64,000 bases of DNA, from positions 104,656 to 168,655 of the forward strand of contig NZ_KE384553.1 of the NCBI RefSeq assembly GCF_000426685.1, in the 5' to 3' direction. A program made the translations under genes and the position numbers. The notes beneath the pieces were generated by a model. That model worked only from the letters and a program-made list of their open reading frames with translations. It did no database searches and was not told where the DNA came from. Below, one piece after another: positions 29,103-36,307 of the stretch. Every line of letters begins with the position of its first letter. Positions within the stretch are counted from its first letter, which is position 1. Source of the stretch: Solimonas flava DSM 18980 (GTDB taxonomy: Bacteria; Pseudomonadota; Gammaproteobacteria; Nevskiales; Nevskiaceae).

Positions 29103-30281
29103 TCAGTGCGAGAGGCGGCGCATCGCCGCTTCGAGGCCCGACAGCGTCAGCGGGAACATGCGGCCCTGGCCGAGCAGCTCGTTGGTGACCTGCACCGAGG
29201 GCGTGTATTCCCAGTGATCCTCGCGTTCCGGGTTCAGCCAGACCAGGTTCGGGAACTGGTCATGGAGGCGCTTGAACCAGACCGCGCCGGCCTCCTCGTT
29301 CCAGTGCTCGACGCTGCCGCCCGGATGGACGATCTCGTAGGGGCTCATCGTCGCGTCGCCGACGAACACGACCTTGTAGTCCGGCGTGTACTTGTGCAGC
29401 ACGTCGAACAGCGGGATGCGCTCGCTGTGCCGGCGCGCGTTGTCCTTCCACACCGACTCGTAGACGAAGTTGTGGAAGTAGAAGTGCTCCAGATGCTTGA
29501 ACTCGGTCTTGGCGGCGCTGAACAGTTCCTCGCAGACCTTGATGTGCGGGTCCATCGAGCCGCCGACGTCGAGGAACAGCAGTACCTTCACCGCATTGCG
29601 GCGCTCCGGCACCATCTTGATGTCGAGGTAGCCGGCGTTGCGCGCCGTCGAGCTGATGGTGTCGTCGATGTCGAGCACGTCGGCCGCGCCTTCGCGCGCG
29701 AAGCGGCGTAGCCGGCGCAGCGCGATCTTGATGTTGCGGGTGCCGAGTTCGATGCTGTCGTCGAGATTGCGGAAGTCGCGCTTCTCCCAGACCTTGACCG
29801 CCTTCTTCTGGCCGCCGGGCCCGCCGATGCGGACGCCTTCCGGATTGAAGCCGCCGTGGCCGAACGGGCTGGTGCCGCCGGTGCCGATCCACTTGCTGCC
29901 GCCGTGGTGCTGTTCCTTCTGCTCTTCGAGGCGCTGCCGGAGCGTTTCCATCAGCTGGTCGAGCCCGCCGAGCGCCTGGATCTTGGCCAGCTCCTCCGGC
30001 GACAGGTGCAGCTCGGCCTGCTTCTTGAGCCATTCCTCCGGGATCGAGCCGAACAGCTCGCCGGTGACGGCTTCGATGCCCTTGAAGTACGCGGCGAACG
30101 CGCGGTCGAAGCGGTCGTACTGCGACTCGTCCTTGACCAGCGCCGCGCGCGACAGGTGGTAGAAGTCGTCGATCGAGAAGATCGCGACGTGCTTCGACAG
30201 CGCTTCCAGCAGCATCAGGAATTCGCTGAGGCTGGCCTTGACGCCGGCGGCGCGCAGGGTGAAGAAGAACGTGAAAAGCAC
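29103..30281 (-). CDS. CoxE-like VWA domain protein
   Basis: 392 residues if started at GTG 30281, the first plausible start before the family-like LRAAGVKASLSEFLMLLEAL. The N-terminal helical part is followed by a glycine-rich linker (FGHGGFNPEG), then a VWA-like domain with the reduced MIDAS motif DVGGSM (D238, S242) and FVGDATMSPYEI. Members usually act with a MoxR-type AAA ATPase in metalloenzyme maturation or stress; no such ATPase is adjacent here. The gene diverges from the AlkA-like gene, with 76 bp between starts. The ribosome site is weak. Confidence 0.8.
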   Translation of the reverse strand: MLFTFFFTLRAAGVKASLSEFLMLLEALSKHVAIFSIDDFYHLSRAALVKDESQYDRFDRAFAAYFKGIEAVTGELFGSIPEEWLKKQAELHLSPEELAKIQALGGLDQLMETLRQRLEEQKEQHHGGSKWIGTGGTSPFGHGGFNPEGVRIGGPGGQKKAVKVWEKRDFRNLDDSIELGTRNIKIALRRLRRFAREGAADVLDIDDTISSTARNAGYLDIKMVPERRNAVKVLLFLDVGGSMDPHIKVCEELFSAAKTEFKHLEHFYFHNFVYESVWKDNARRHSERIPLFDVLHKYTPDYKVVFVGDATMSPYEIVHPGGSVEHWNEEAGAVWFKRLHDQFPNLVWLNPEREDHWEYTPSVQVTNELLGQGRMFPLTLSGLEAAMRRLSH

Positions 30282-30357
30282 GGGTGGCGGGGCAGAGGGT
30301 TTATGGCATTGTAGCGCCTCGTTCCCGTCCGTCCGCCAGCGCACCGCCGAGCCGACC

Positions 30358-31020
30358 ATGACCGCTCCGACCCTCCGCGGCGCCGCCGCTTTCGTCCAGC
30401 AGGTGCGGGCCGCCGAACAGCACCTGTCCGGCGCCGATCCGGTGATGGCGGCGGTCATCGAGCGCCACGGTCCGTGCACGCTCGGCGCCACGCGCCGCGA
30501 TCCGTTCCACACGCTGTGCGCGTCGATCATCAGCCAGCAGCTGTCGAGCAAGGCGGCCGACACCATCCAGGCCCGGCTGATGGCCGGCATCGGCGCCGGG
30601 CGCCGCATCACGCCGCCGCTGCTGCTGGCGGCCAGCCACGAGGAATTGCGCGGCTACGGTCTGTCGACCGCCAAGGCGCGGTGGCTGCGCGCGCTCGGCG
30701 AGGCGGCCGCGGCCGGCACGCTGGATTTTCGTGCGCTCGGCCGGCTCGACGACGAGGCGGCGATCGCGGTGCTCGACGCGCTGCCCGGCATCGGCCGCTG
30801 GACCGCCGAGATGTTCCTGATGTTCGCGCTCAACCGCATCGACCTGTTCGCGATGGACGATGTCGGCCTGCGCCGCGGCGTGGCGATGCTCTACAACCGG
30901 GGCCGGCCGCTGTCCGACGCGCGCACCCTGAAGATCACGCGGCGCTGGGCGCCGTACCGCACGATCGCCAGCTGGTATCTCTGGCGCGTCGCCGACCCGG
31001 TCAACGAGATCTGGGTCTGA
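30358..31020 (+). CDS. DNA-3-methyladenine glycosylase II-like (HhH-GPD)
   Basis: 220 residues, base-excision repair of alkylated purines. The HhH-GPD fold is seen in FHTLCASIISQQLSSKAA, the hairpin LPGIGRWTAEMFLMFAL (about 142-157) and the catalytic-acid segment FAMDDVGLR (D168). There is no Cys cluster at the end, so it is not an endonuclease III type with a 4Fe-4S site. It lacks the N-terminal AlkA domain of E. coli and so resembles the short bacterial AlkA/MAG1 class. ATG 30358 is preferred over in-frame upstream sequence that runs into the divergent gene. Confidence 0.88.
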   Translation: MTAPTLRGAAAFVQQVRAAEQHLSGADPVMAAVIERHGPCTLGATRRDPFHTLCASIISQQLSSKAADTIQARLMAGIGAGRRITPPLLLAASHEELRGYGLSTAKARWLRALGEAAAAGTLDFRALGRLDDEAAIAVLDALPGIGRWTAEMFLMFALNRIDLFAMDDVGLRRGVAMLYNRGRPLSDARTLKITRRWAPYRTIASWYLWRVADPVNEIWV

Positions 31021-31035
31021 GCGCCGCGCGGCCGC

Positions 31036-31752
31036 TCAGGCCGCGGCCGGTACTGCCGCCTGCAGACGGCGCTGCGCGCGCCCGTACTTCTCGTCGATGC
31101 TGCGCAGTACGTACTGCTGGTGGAAGTAGCGCTGCGCGCGCTGCTCGATGTACGCGCACGACGCCGGCGAGGCGGTGTCGTAGTAGATGGTGAAGTCGAG
31201 CAGATCGTCGCGGCCGAGCAGGTGCAGCGGCTCGTGGTCGACCGGCACCACGCCGAACTCGACGAAGTGCCGCAGCACCTGGTAGCGCGTCAGACCGACG
31301 ATGAAGTCGTAGCCGTGCGCGGCCGCGTGCAGCGCGCTGTGCCGCAGCAGCAGGCCGAGGGCGATGGTCGCGCGAAAGCGCGGCACGACGATCACGTTGT
31401 TGACTTCGAGCAGACGCAGGGGCGCGCCGTCGGCGCGCGTCGCGCGCGGCAGCACGCGGCGGAAATGATGATCGCCGTCGTCGACCGGCGTCAGCCGGAA
31501 GGTCGCCGCGGTCTGCGCGCCGAACTCGAGCAGGAAGCAGCGCGAATCGTCGGTCGGACGCAGCCCGGCGAGCGGAAAGCCGAGCGCGCCGTAGGTCTGT
31601 TCGAGCAACGCTTCGTAGGTGCGGCGCTGCAGCTGGCCGTCGATCTCGCGGATGCGGTAGCGCTCCGGGCGGTAGAGATCGAGCGACGAATCGGCGGCGC
31701 CTGCCGACGGCAGGTCGGCGACGGCGACGGCGGCGAGCGGAAGGCGGTTCAT
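31036..31752 (-). CDS. FeeM/LuxI-like N-acyl synthase (GNAT fold)
   Basis: 238 residues. The N-terminal RYRIREIDGQLQRRTYEALLEQTYGALGF layout, ATFRLTP in the middle, EVNNVIVVPRFR and GYDFIVGLTRYQVLRHFVEFG match the autoinducer-synthase-like branch of GNAT enzymes (FeeM N-acyl amino acid synthases and exosortase-associated acyltransferases). Those transfer a fatty acyl group from acyl-ACP to an amine. The acceptor cannot be read from sequence. It starts 12 bp after the HDO gene with a GAGGGGA site, so the two are one operon, downstream of a lux-box-like element and a LuxR gene. A signal synthase role is inferred from this context. Confidence 0.75.
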   Translation of the reverse strand: MNRLPLAAVAVADLPSAGAADSSLDLYRPERYRIREIDGQLQRRTYEALLEQTYGALGFPLAGLRPTDDSRCFLLEFGAQTAATFRLTPVDDGDHHFRRVLPRATRADGAPLRLLEVNNVIVVPRFRATIALGLLLRHSALHAAAHGYDFIVGLTRYQVLRHFVEFGVVPVDHEPLHLLGRDDLLDFTIYYDTASPASCAYIEQRAQRYFHQQYVLRSIDEKYGRAQRRLQAAVPAAA

Positions 31753-31764
31753 GTCGGGCTCCCC

Positions 31765-32463
31765 TCAGGCGGCGCGCTGGTGGTCGTCGAAGAAGCGCTC
31801 GACGCTGCGCAGCACGTCGTCGTACAGCGCCCCGTAGTAGCGGAAGGTGTAGCGGCGCGCGCGAATCACCTCGTCGAGCACCTCGGGGGCGGCGGCATAT
31901 TCGTTGACGGCGCGGCGCGCTTCCTCGAAGTGGCGGCGGTCGAACGAGGCGTGGCTGCGCAGGAAGGTGGTGGCCGTGTCCGGAATGCCGAGCCGGGCCG
32001 AGACCACGTCGGCCATGCGTCCGGCGAGTTCCACGCCCATGCCCTCGGTCGCGGCGGCGACGCCGAGGATCGCGCCGGGACGGGCGTGCGTGGCGAGGAA
32101 GTAGTTCTGCGTGACCATGCCCCAGACGCCGGGGCCCGGCGCGCGCTGCACGATGCGCTCGGCGTCGAGCCCGAGCCGCTGCAGATCCTTGAGGCAGAAC
32201 AGCTCGTGGCCGTGCTCCTCGTGCGCCTGTTCGAGCAGCCAGCCGCGCAGGCCGCGGTGCTCGTCGTCGAGCCGCGCGGCGGCGGTCGCCAGCGCGCGCG
32301 AGGTGTGACGCACGAGGTGGAAGGTTTCGCGCAGGAACAGCGCGTAGTGGTCGCGGCGCAGCTGGCCGGCCGCGAGTGCGGCCAGCAGCGGGTGGCCGAG
32401 GATCTGCGATTCGAAGTCGGCGCGGGTGGCGTCGAGCAACTGCGAGAACGGTTCCAAGCTCAT
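31765..32463 (-). CDS. Heme-oxygenase-like putative di-iron enzyme (HDO family)
   Basis: 232 residues, all-helical, of the TenA/PqqC/'iron-containing redox enzyme' superfamily. Candidate metal ligands follow the HDO pattern: E78-x-x-H81 (in LLEQAHEEHGHE), E140 (in ATEGMGVE) and H171-x3-D175-x2-H178. Family members include the fatty-acid decarboxylase UndA and N- or C-oxygenases such as SznF and BesC. Pairing with an acyl synthase suggests it tailors the fatty-acyl chain or the amine part of the product. Clear ribosome site (AGGGGGAGA) before ATG 32463. Substrate and reaction are unknown. Confidence 0.75.
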   Translation of the reverse strand: MSLEPFSQLLDATRADFESQILGHPLLAALAAGQLRRDHYALFLRETFHLVRHTSRALATAAARLDDEHRGLRGWLLEQAHEEHGHELFCLKDLQRLGLDAERIVQRAPGPGVWGMVTQNYFLATHARPGAILGVAAATEGMGVELAGRMADVVSARLGIPDTATTFLRSHASFDRRHFEEARRAVNEYAAAPEVLDEVIRARRYTFRYYGALYDDVLRSVERFFDDHQRAA

Positions 32464-32525
32464 CGGTTTCTCCCCCTGGCAGTCTTGCCTGCGGTGGAGT
32501 CTCGACCCGTGCCGATGCGGGGCGC

Positions 32526-32545
32526 ACCTGCCGCAACGGACAGGT
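32526..32545 (-). promoter_or_regulatory. lux-box-like element upstream of the HDO-acyltransferase operon
   Basis: ACCTGCCGCAACGGACAGGT: a 20-bp element with perfect 5-bp arms ACCTG / CAGGT, the length and ends of the classical lux box. Its centre is 72 bp before the HDO start, leaving room for a -42.5 activator position and a 30-nt leader. Two near-copies exist at 38216 and 38305. A CTTTCCGGAAAG palindrome lies next to it (32553-32564). Confidence 0.7.
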
Positions 32546-32604
32546 CGGCCGTCTTTCCGGAAAGGCGACGATCCCGATGCTGAGGATGCGATTGCGGCGG
32601 GGAT

Positions 32605-33378
32605 CTAGCCCCAGTCGATGAGCCCCTGCGAGAGGGCGATCGCCATCGCCTGCACGCGGTTGTTGGCCTGCAGCTTGCGCATGGCGTTTTCCAGATGGAA
32701 TTTCACGGTGCGCGCACCGATGCCCATCTGCAGCGAGATCTCCCAATCGGTCTTTCCGAATTTCGCCCAGTTCAGCGCCTCGCGTTCGCGGTCGCTGAGC
32801 ACCGGCGTTTCCTTGAGCAGCCCGAGATGGACCTTGGCCAGCGCCTCGTGCAGATGCGGCGTGAGGAATTCGATCATCACCGCGTGGCGGCGGTGCCGCA
32901 CCATCTCGCGCTCGTCGCAGATACAGGTGAAGAAGCTCGCCGAGCTGGATTGCGAAAAGCGGGCACCGAACGAGAAGCCCTCGCTCAGGCCGAAGGCGCG
33001 CGCGTCGGCATAGAACTGCTGGGCGCCGTCCACGACGTTGCGCTTGCGCAGCTCGTGCCAGAGCAGCGGCCGGCCGGCGCTGAACAGTTCGCGCGCGACC
33101 GGATCGACGCGGAAGTACTCGCGCTCGCGATATTGGCCAAGCCACTCGAGCGGGAAGTTGATGTGCATCTGCCGCGTGGTCGAGACGATGTTGGCGTCGG
33201 CGTCGAGCGCCGCCACGCAGATGTGCACCTTCTCGAGCGGAATCAGCTCCGAGGCCAGATGCATGAGCCGCTTCATCTGTTGCTCGGAGCCGACGTGGCG
33301 CGCGGTGTCGATGACGTCGAGCGCCTTGACCAGATCCAGCTTCGACAGATGTCGGGCGATTTCGGTGGCCGTCGGCAT
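32605..33378 (-). CDS. LuxR-type quorum-sensing regulator 1
   Basis: 257 residues. An N-terminal autoinducer-binding domain retains the residues typical of acyl-signal receptors: W79, Y83, the D92-P93 pair, W107 and G134, within WLGQY, VDPVAREL and LLWHELR. The C-terminal GerE HTH (about 192-257) starts LSDREREALNWAKFGKTD. ATG 33378 follows GGGGGAGA. It stands directly upstream of the HDO-FeeM pair, separated by 141 bp with a lux-box-like element, so it most likely activates that operon in response to its product. Confidence 0.87.
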   Translation of the reverse strand: MPTATEIARHLSKLDLVKALDVIDTARHVGSEQQMKRLMHLASELIPLEKVHICVAALDADANIVSTTRQMHINFPLEWLGQYREREYFRVDPVARELFSAGRPLLWHELRKRNVVDGAQQFYADARAFGLSEGFSFGARFSQSSSASFFTCICDEREMVRHRRHAVMIEFLTPHLHEALAKVHLGLLKETPVLSDREREALNWAKFGKTDWEISLQMGIGARTVKFHLENAMRKLQANNRVQAMAIALSQGLIDWG

Positions 33379-33544
33379 GTTTCTCCCCCATGGCTCGCAG
33401 CGCCGACAGTGTAGGCAGATCGCGGCGCGCATGGCGTGCTCGGCGTGCACGGTTTTCGCGCTGCGCTGCAGCATCGGGCCGCCGCCGCGGAAGCCTGTCG
33501 ATGCGATCGCCGGGCGGGCGGCCGGGAAAGGCCTGAAACGCGCC

Positions 33545-33662
33545 GTCATCGCGAGGCCGCGCAGCGGCCGTGGCGATGCAGAGACGTCCCCGGCGTCACG
33601 CGCCGCTGAATGGCGTCGTCGCCGACAGCACCTCGCCATGACGATGGATGCGCTTTTTCAGA
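33545..33662. repeat. Palindromic intergenic repeat copy A
   Basis: Arms GTCATCGCGAGG (33545 on) and CCTCGCCATGAC (near 33632-33643) face each other across about 75 bp, with GC-rich internal hairpins. This is the 'GTCATTGCGAG...' type of dispersed inverted repeat common in Proteobacteria. It is followed by GCGCTTTTTCAGAGG, which is also found after copy B at 35293. Confidence 0.7.
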
Positions 33663-33667
33663 GGTGC

Positions 33668-34240
33668 CTAGAGTCCGAGCACGGCGCGCAGCGCGCGCGC
33701 ATCGATCGTGCGCGGCGCATACAGCGGCCGCAGCAGCGTTGCCGCCGGCGCCGGCAGCGGCGCCTCGCCGTCGGCGTTGAGCAGGGCCGGATTGCGCGCG
33801 CGCGCCAGGCGGATCAGCGCCTGCTCGACGCAGGCGATCTCGGCGCCGGTGCCCGACGCCGGCAGGCCGCCGCGGTCGAGACGCCCGAGCAGGTGCAGGT
33901 GCGCGTCGAGACAGGGCATGCATGCCTGCGCCTGCGCGTAGATCCGCAGGCAGGCGTCGCTCAGGCAGACCTCGGCGAACGAGCCGCCGTCGGCACGGCC
34001 GACGTACCACGGCAGCGCCGCTGCGCGGCCGCGCAGGCTGAAGACGAAGCAGCCGCAGGCGGCGGCGAGGCCGTCTTCGCGCCCGGCGATGTCGGCCAGC
34101 ACGCGTCGCCGCGCGGCCGGTGTCGCGTCGAAACCTCCGTCGGCGGCGAGCGGCAGCTCGAACGGGCCGAACACGGCGAATGCGGTGCCGGCCCATATCG
34201 CGCGCCGATGCCGCGTCCGCTTGCGTGTGGCGTCCGGCAT
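33668..34240 (-). CDS. GIY-YIG-like hypothetical protein
   Basis: 190 residues. The segment GCFVFSLRGR followed by PWYVGRADGGSFAEVCLSD resembles the G-x-Y-V-F ... Y-V-G-(x)-S-F core of small GIY-YIG-related proteins of unknown function. No full nuclease catalytic set can be assigned. The N-terminus is basic, with five Arg/Lys in the first ten residues; there is no signal peptide (a short hydrophobic stretch is part of the fold). It diverges from a TetR gene, with overlapping inverted repeats between, so TetR control is likely. Family call is tentative. Confidence 0.5.
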   Translation of the reverse strand: MPDATRKRTRHRRAIWAGTAFAVFGPFELPLAADGGFDATPAARRRVLADIAGREDGLAAACGCFVFSLRGRAAALPWYVGRADGGSFAEVCLSDACLRIYAQAQACMPCLDAHLHLLGRLDRGGLPASGTGAEIACVEQALIRLARARNPALLNADGEAPLPAPAATLLRPLYAPRTIDARALRAVLGL

Positions 34241-34312
34241 GGGTCCTTGACCTTCCGCCGTCGGCGGTTCGGGGCAGGCACATCGATGCTCGCGGTCGGG
34301 GATTTCCCGACC

Positions 34313-34345
34313 AACTGGCCATTAGGACAGTGCCCATTGTCACTG
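34313..34345. promoter_or_regulatory. Overlapping inverted repeats, candidate TetR operator
   Basis: Two interlocked dyads share the same half-site: ACTG...CAGT (34314-34331) and CAGTG...CACTG (34328-34345). They sit midway in the 143-bp gap between the GIY-YIG-like gene and the divergent tetR gene, the usual place for an autoregulatory TetR site. Confidence 0.5.
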
Positions 34346-34383
34346 CGGCCTGCGAAGGTGGCGCTGTCATCCGAGCGACATCC

Positions 34384-35163
34384 ATGAAGCCCAAGTGCCA
34401 TCCAGCCTCTCACGCGCATGCCGGGACGCGACCGGTTTCCGCCGGCAGCGAGCCCGGCCTCGCGCTGCAACGCGGCCCGCGCGCCGTCAATCGCGTCTAC
34501 GGCGGCCGCGCCATGGCCGAGCTCAAGGCCGAGCGCCGCGAGCGCCTGATGAACGCGGCCTACGCGCTGATCGGCCGTGAGGGCTATGCGCGCCTGTCGA
34601 TCGAGCGCACCTGCGCCGCGGCGCGCGTCGCTACACGCCATTACTACGAGCACTTCCAGGGGCGCGAGGCCCTGCTGCACGGGCTGTTCGACCGTGTCGA
34701 GGCCGAACTCTGGCAGGCCGTCACGCGCGCCCTGACCGAGCCGGGCGTGGAAACCGGAGAACGCAGCGGCGCGGCGATCCGCGCTTTTGTGCGGCATGCG
34801 CTGTCCGATCCGATCCGGGCCCGCATCATGTGTCTGGAGAGCGTCGGCGTCAGTGCCGAACTCGAAGAAAAGCGGCGGCGCCTGATCCGTCGTTTCGCCG
34901 AGCTGATCCATCAGGTCTCGCGGCAGCTTGCGGCCGACGGCGTGCTGCCGGCCGCCGACTATCGGCTGTCCGGCATCGCCCTGGTCGGCGCGACTAACGA
35001 GCTGCTCGTCGAGTGGATCTCCGGCGGCATGCGTCTGACGGTCGAGGAAATGGAATTGCAGGTGCTCAACATCTTCCGCGCGCTGACCAAGGGCGCGGTC
35101 TATGCGCACGCCGAAGCCGCCTTGCCCCATGTGCCGCACGCGGCGGACCGCGCGCTCGCCTAG
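34384..35163 (+). CDS. TetR family transcriptional regulator
   Basis: 259 residues from ATG 34384. The HTH is clear (about 50-95): ERRERLMNAAYALIGREGY, then IERTCAAARVATRHYYEHF. The preceding NRVYGGR segment is conserved in many TetR proteins, which argues for the upstream start rather than the internal ATG at 34513. The C-terminal ligand domain is unremarkable (LESVGVSAELEEKRRR). It diverges from the GIY-YIG-like gene and is convergent with LuxR 2. The ligand is unknown; a fatty-acyl compound would suit the context but is not shown. Confidence 0.87.
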   Translation: MKPKCHPASHAHAGTRPVSAGSEPGLALQRGPRAVNRVYGGRAMAELKAERRERLMNAAYALIGREGYARLSIERTCAAARVATRHYYEHFQGREALLHGLFDRVEAELWQAVTRALTEPGVETGERSGAAIRAFVRHALSDPIRARIMCLESVGVSAELEEKRRRLIRRFAELIHQVSRQLAADGVLPAADYRLSGIALVGATNELLVEWISGGMRLTVEEMELQVLNIFRALTKGAVYAHAEAALPHVPHAADRALA

Positions 35164-35182
35164 GGAAAGTCTGAAAACTGCA

Positions 35183-35310
35183 GTCATCGTGAGTGAGGCC
35201 GCGCGGTGGCCGCGGCGATCCGGAGAGGCATCGCTTGCGCGGGGTGCCGCTGGATGGCTTCGTCGCCCGCGGCGCCTCGCCATGACGCTGCAGGCGCTTT
35301 TTCAGAGGCG
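35183..35310. repeat. Palindromic intergenic repeat copy B
   Basis: Begins GTCATCGTGAGTGAGGCC and closes with CCTCGCCATGACG (near 35275-35287). The following GCGCTTTTTCAGAGG is shared with copy A. Copies A and B sit 1.6 kb apart, each beyond the 3' end of a leftward gene (the GIY-YIG-like gene and LuxR 2). The shared tail can form a GGCGC...GCGCC hairpin in the leftward transcript. Confidence 0.65.
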
Positions 35311-35319
35311 CCCGGGGCT

Positions 35320-36093
35320 TTACCCCCAGTCGATCAAGCCCTGCGACAGCGCGATCGCCGCCGCCTGCACGCGGTTGCTCGCCTGCAATTTGTGCATGGC
35401 GTTGTCGATGTGGAATTTCACCGTGCGCGCGCTGACGCCGATCTGCAGCGCGATCTCCTGATCGGTTTTGCCGAACTTCGCCCAGGCCATCACCTCGCGC
35501 TCGCGCTCGGTCAGCGCCGACGGCTGGCGCGCCGGATTGAGCTGGATGCGCGCCAGCGCCGCGTGCAGGTGCGGCATGAGGTAGCCGATCAGCGCGATAT
35601 GGCGCGGATGGCGCCTGAGTTCGCGCGGCGCGCAGGCGACTGCGAAGGCGCTGACGCAGCGCAGCTGCGAGTGGCGCATGCCGAACGTGAAGCCGTCGTG
35701 CAGGCCGTGCGCGTCGGCGCGGCGGTACAGCGCCTGCTGCGCCGGCGAGCGATGACGGGCGCGCAGTTCGTGCCAGATGAGCGGCCCTTCGCCGCCCAGC
35801 AGCGCCGGCCAGGTCGGGTCGTCGCGCGCCGCGTCCTTCGCCAGATACTCGTCGACGAAGGCCTGCGGATAATCGATCAGCAGATGGCGGCTCAGGCCGC
35901 AGACCTGCGAGGACGCGTCGAGCGTCGCGAAGCAGGCGTGCAGGCCCTGCAGCGGAATCAGTCGTGCCGTGTGAGCGACGATCTGTCGGAACTGCTGTTC
36001 CGTGCCGGCCTTGTCGGCGAGCGACACCACGTCCAGCGTCTGCAGCAGTTCGGCTTTCGACAGATGGCGCGCGAGCGCGCTTGCGGTTCGCAT
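35320..36093 (-). CDS. LuxR-type quorum-sensing regulator 2 (paralogue)
   Basis: 257 residues, aligning to LuxR 1 end to end without gaps. D92-P93, W107 and G134 are kept, Y83 is kept, but the position of W79 is Phe, and the surrounding pocket (FVDEYLAKDAARDDPTW) differs. The HTH begins LTEREREVMAWAKFGKTDQE and both proteins end ALSQGLIDWG. A local duplication followed by pocket divergence is likely, giving a receptor for a related or different ligand. No synthase is adjacent to this copy. GGAGGGG precedes the ATG. Confidence 0.87.
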   Translation of the reverse strand: MRTASALARHLSKAELLQTLDVVSLADKAGTEQQFRQIVAHTARLIPLQGLHACFATLDASSQVCGLSRHLLIDYPQAFVDEYLAKDAARDDPTWPALLGGEGPLIWHELRARHRSPAQQALYRRADAHGLHDGFTFGMRHSQLRCVSAFAVACAPRELRRHPRHIALIGYLMPHLHAALARIQLNPARQPSALTEREREVMAWAKFGKTDQEIALQIGVSARTVKFHIDNAMHKLQASNRVQAAAIALSQGLIDWG

Positions 36094-36181
36094 GTCCCCT
36101 CCCTGGCCGCGGCGATTTCTGATCCCGGTGCGCGTGCCGATGGCGACTGTAGGTGGCGTCGCCGATGGCGCATCCTGCCAT

Positions 36182-36203
36182 GCCGGACGACCGGTCGTCC
36201 GGC
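36182..36203. promoter_or_regulatory. Perfect 22-bp palindrome upstream of LuxR 2
   Basis: Arms GCCGGACGACC / GGTCGTCCGGC without spacer, 89 bp before the LuxR 2 start. It fits an operator for a dimeric regulator better than a terminator because no T-run follows on either strand. Confidence 0.5.
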
Positions 36204-36236
36204 GCCGACCGGCGGTCTCGCGCCGGCGTGCGGCGC

Positions 36237-36268
36237 AAAAAATCCCCGACGCGCAGGGCGCGCCGGGG
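36237..36268 (-). terminator. Terminator for the secreted-protein gene 36308-37333
   Basis: Read leftward: CCCCGGCGCGC stem, short loop, GCGCGTCGGGG (one mismatch), then ATTTTTT. It lies 40 bp after the stop codon. Confidence 0.85.
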
Positions 36269-36307
36269 AAGAGGAGAGCCTTTCCTTTCGTCTGCGGTCG
36301 ACGGACG

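Noticed and set aside
34513-35163. Shorter TetR protein starting at ATG 34513
   Set aside because: It would drop the conserved R-V-Y-G-G-R segment just before the HTH; the start at 34384 is more consistent with the family, though its ribosome site is weak.
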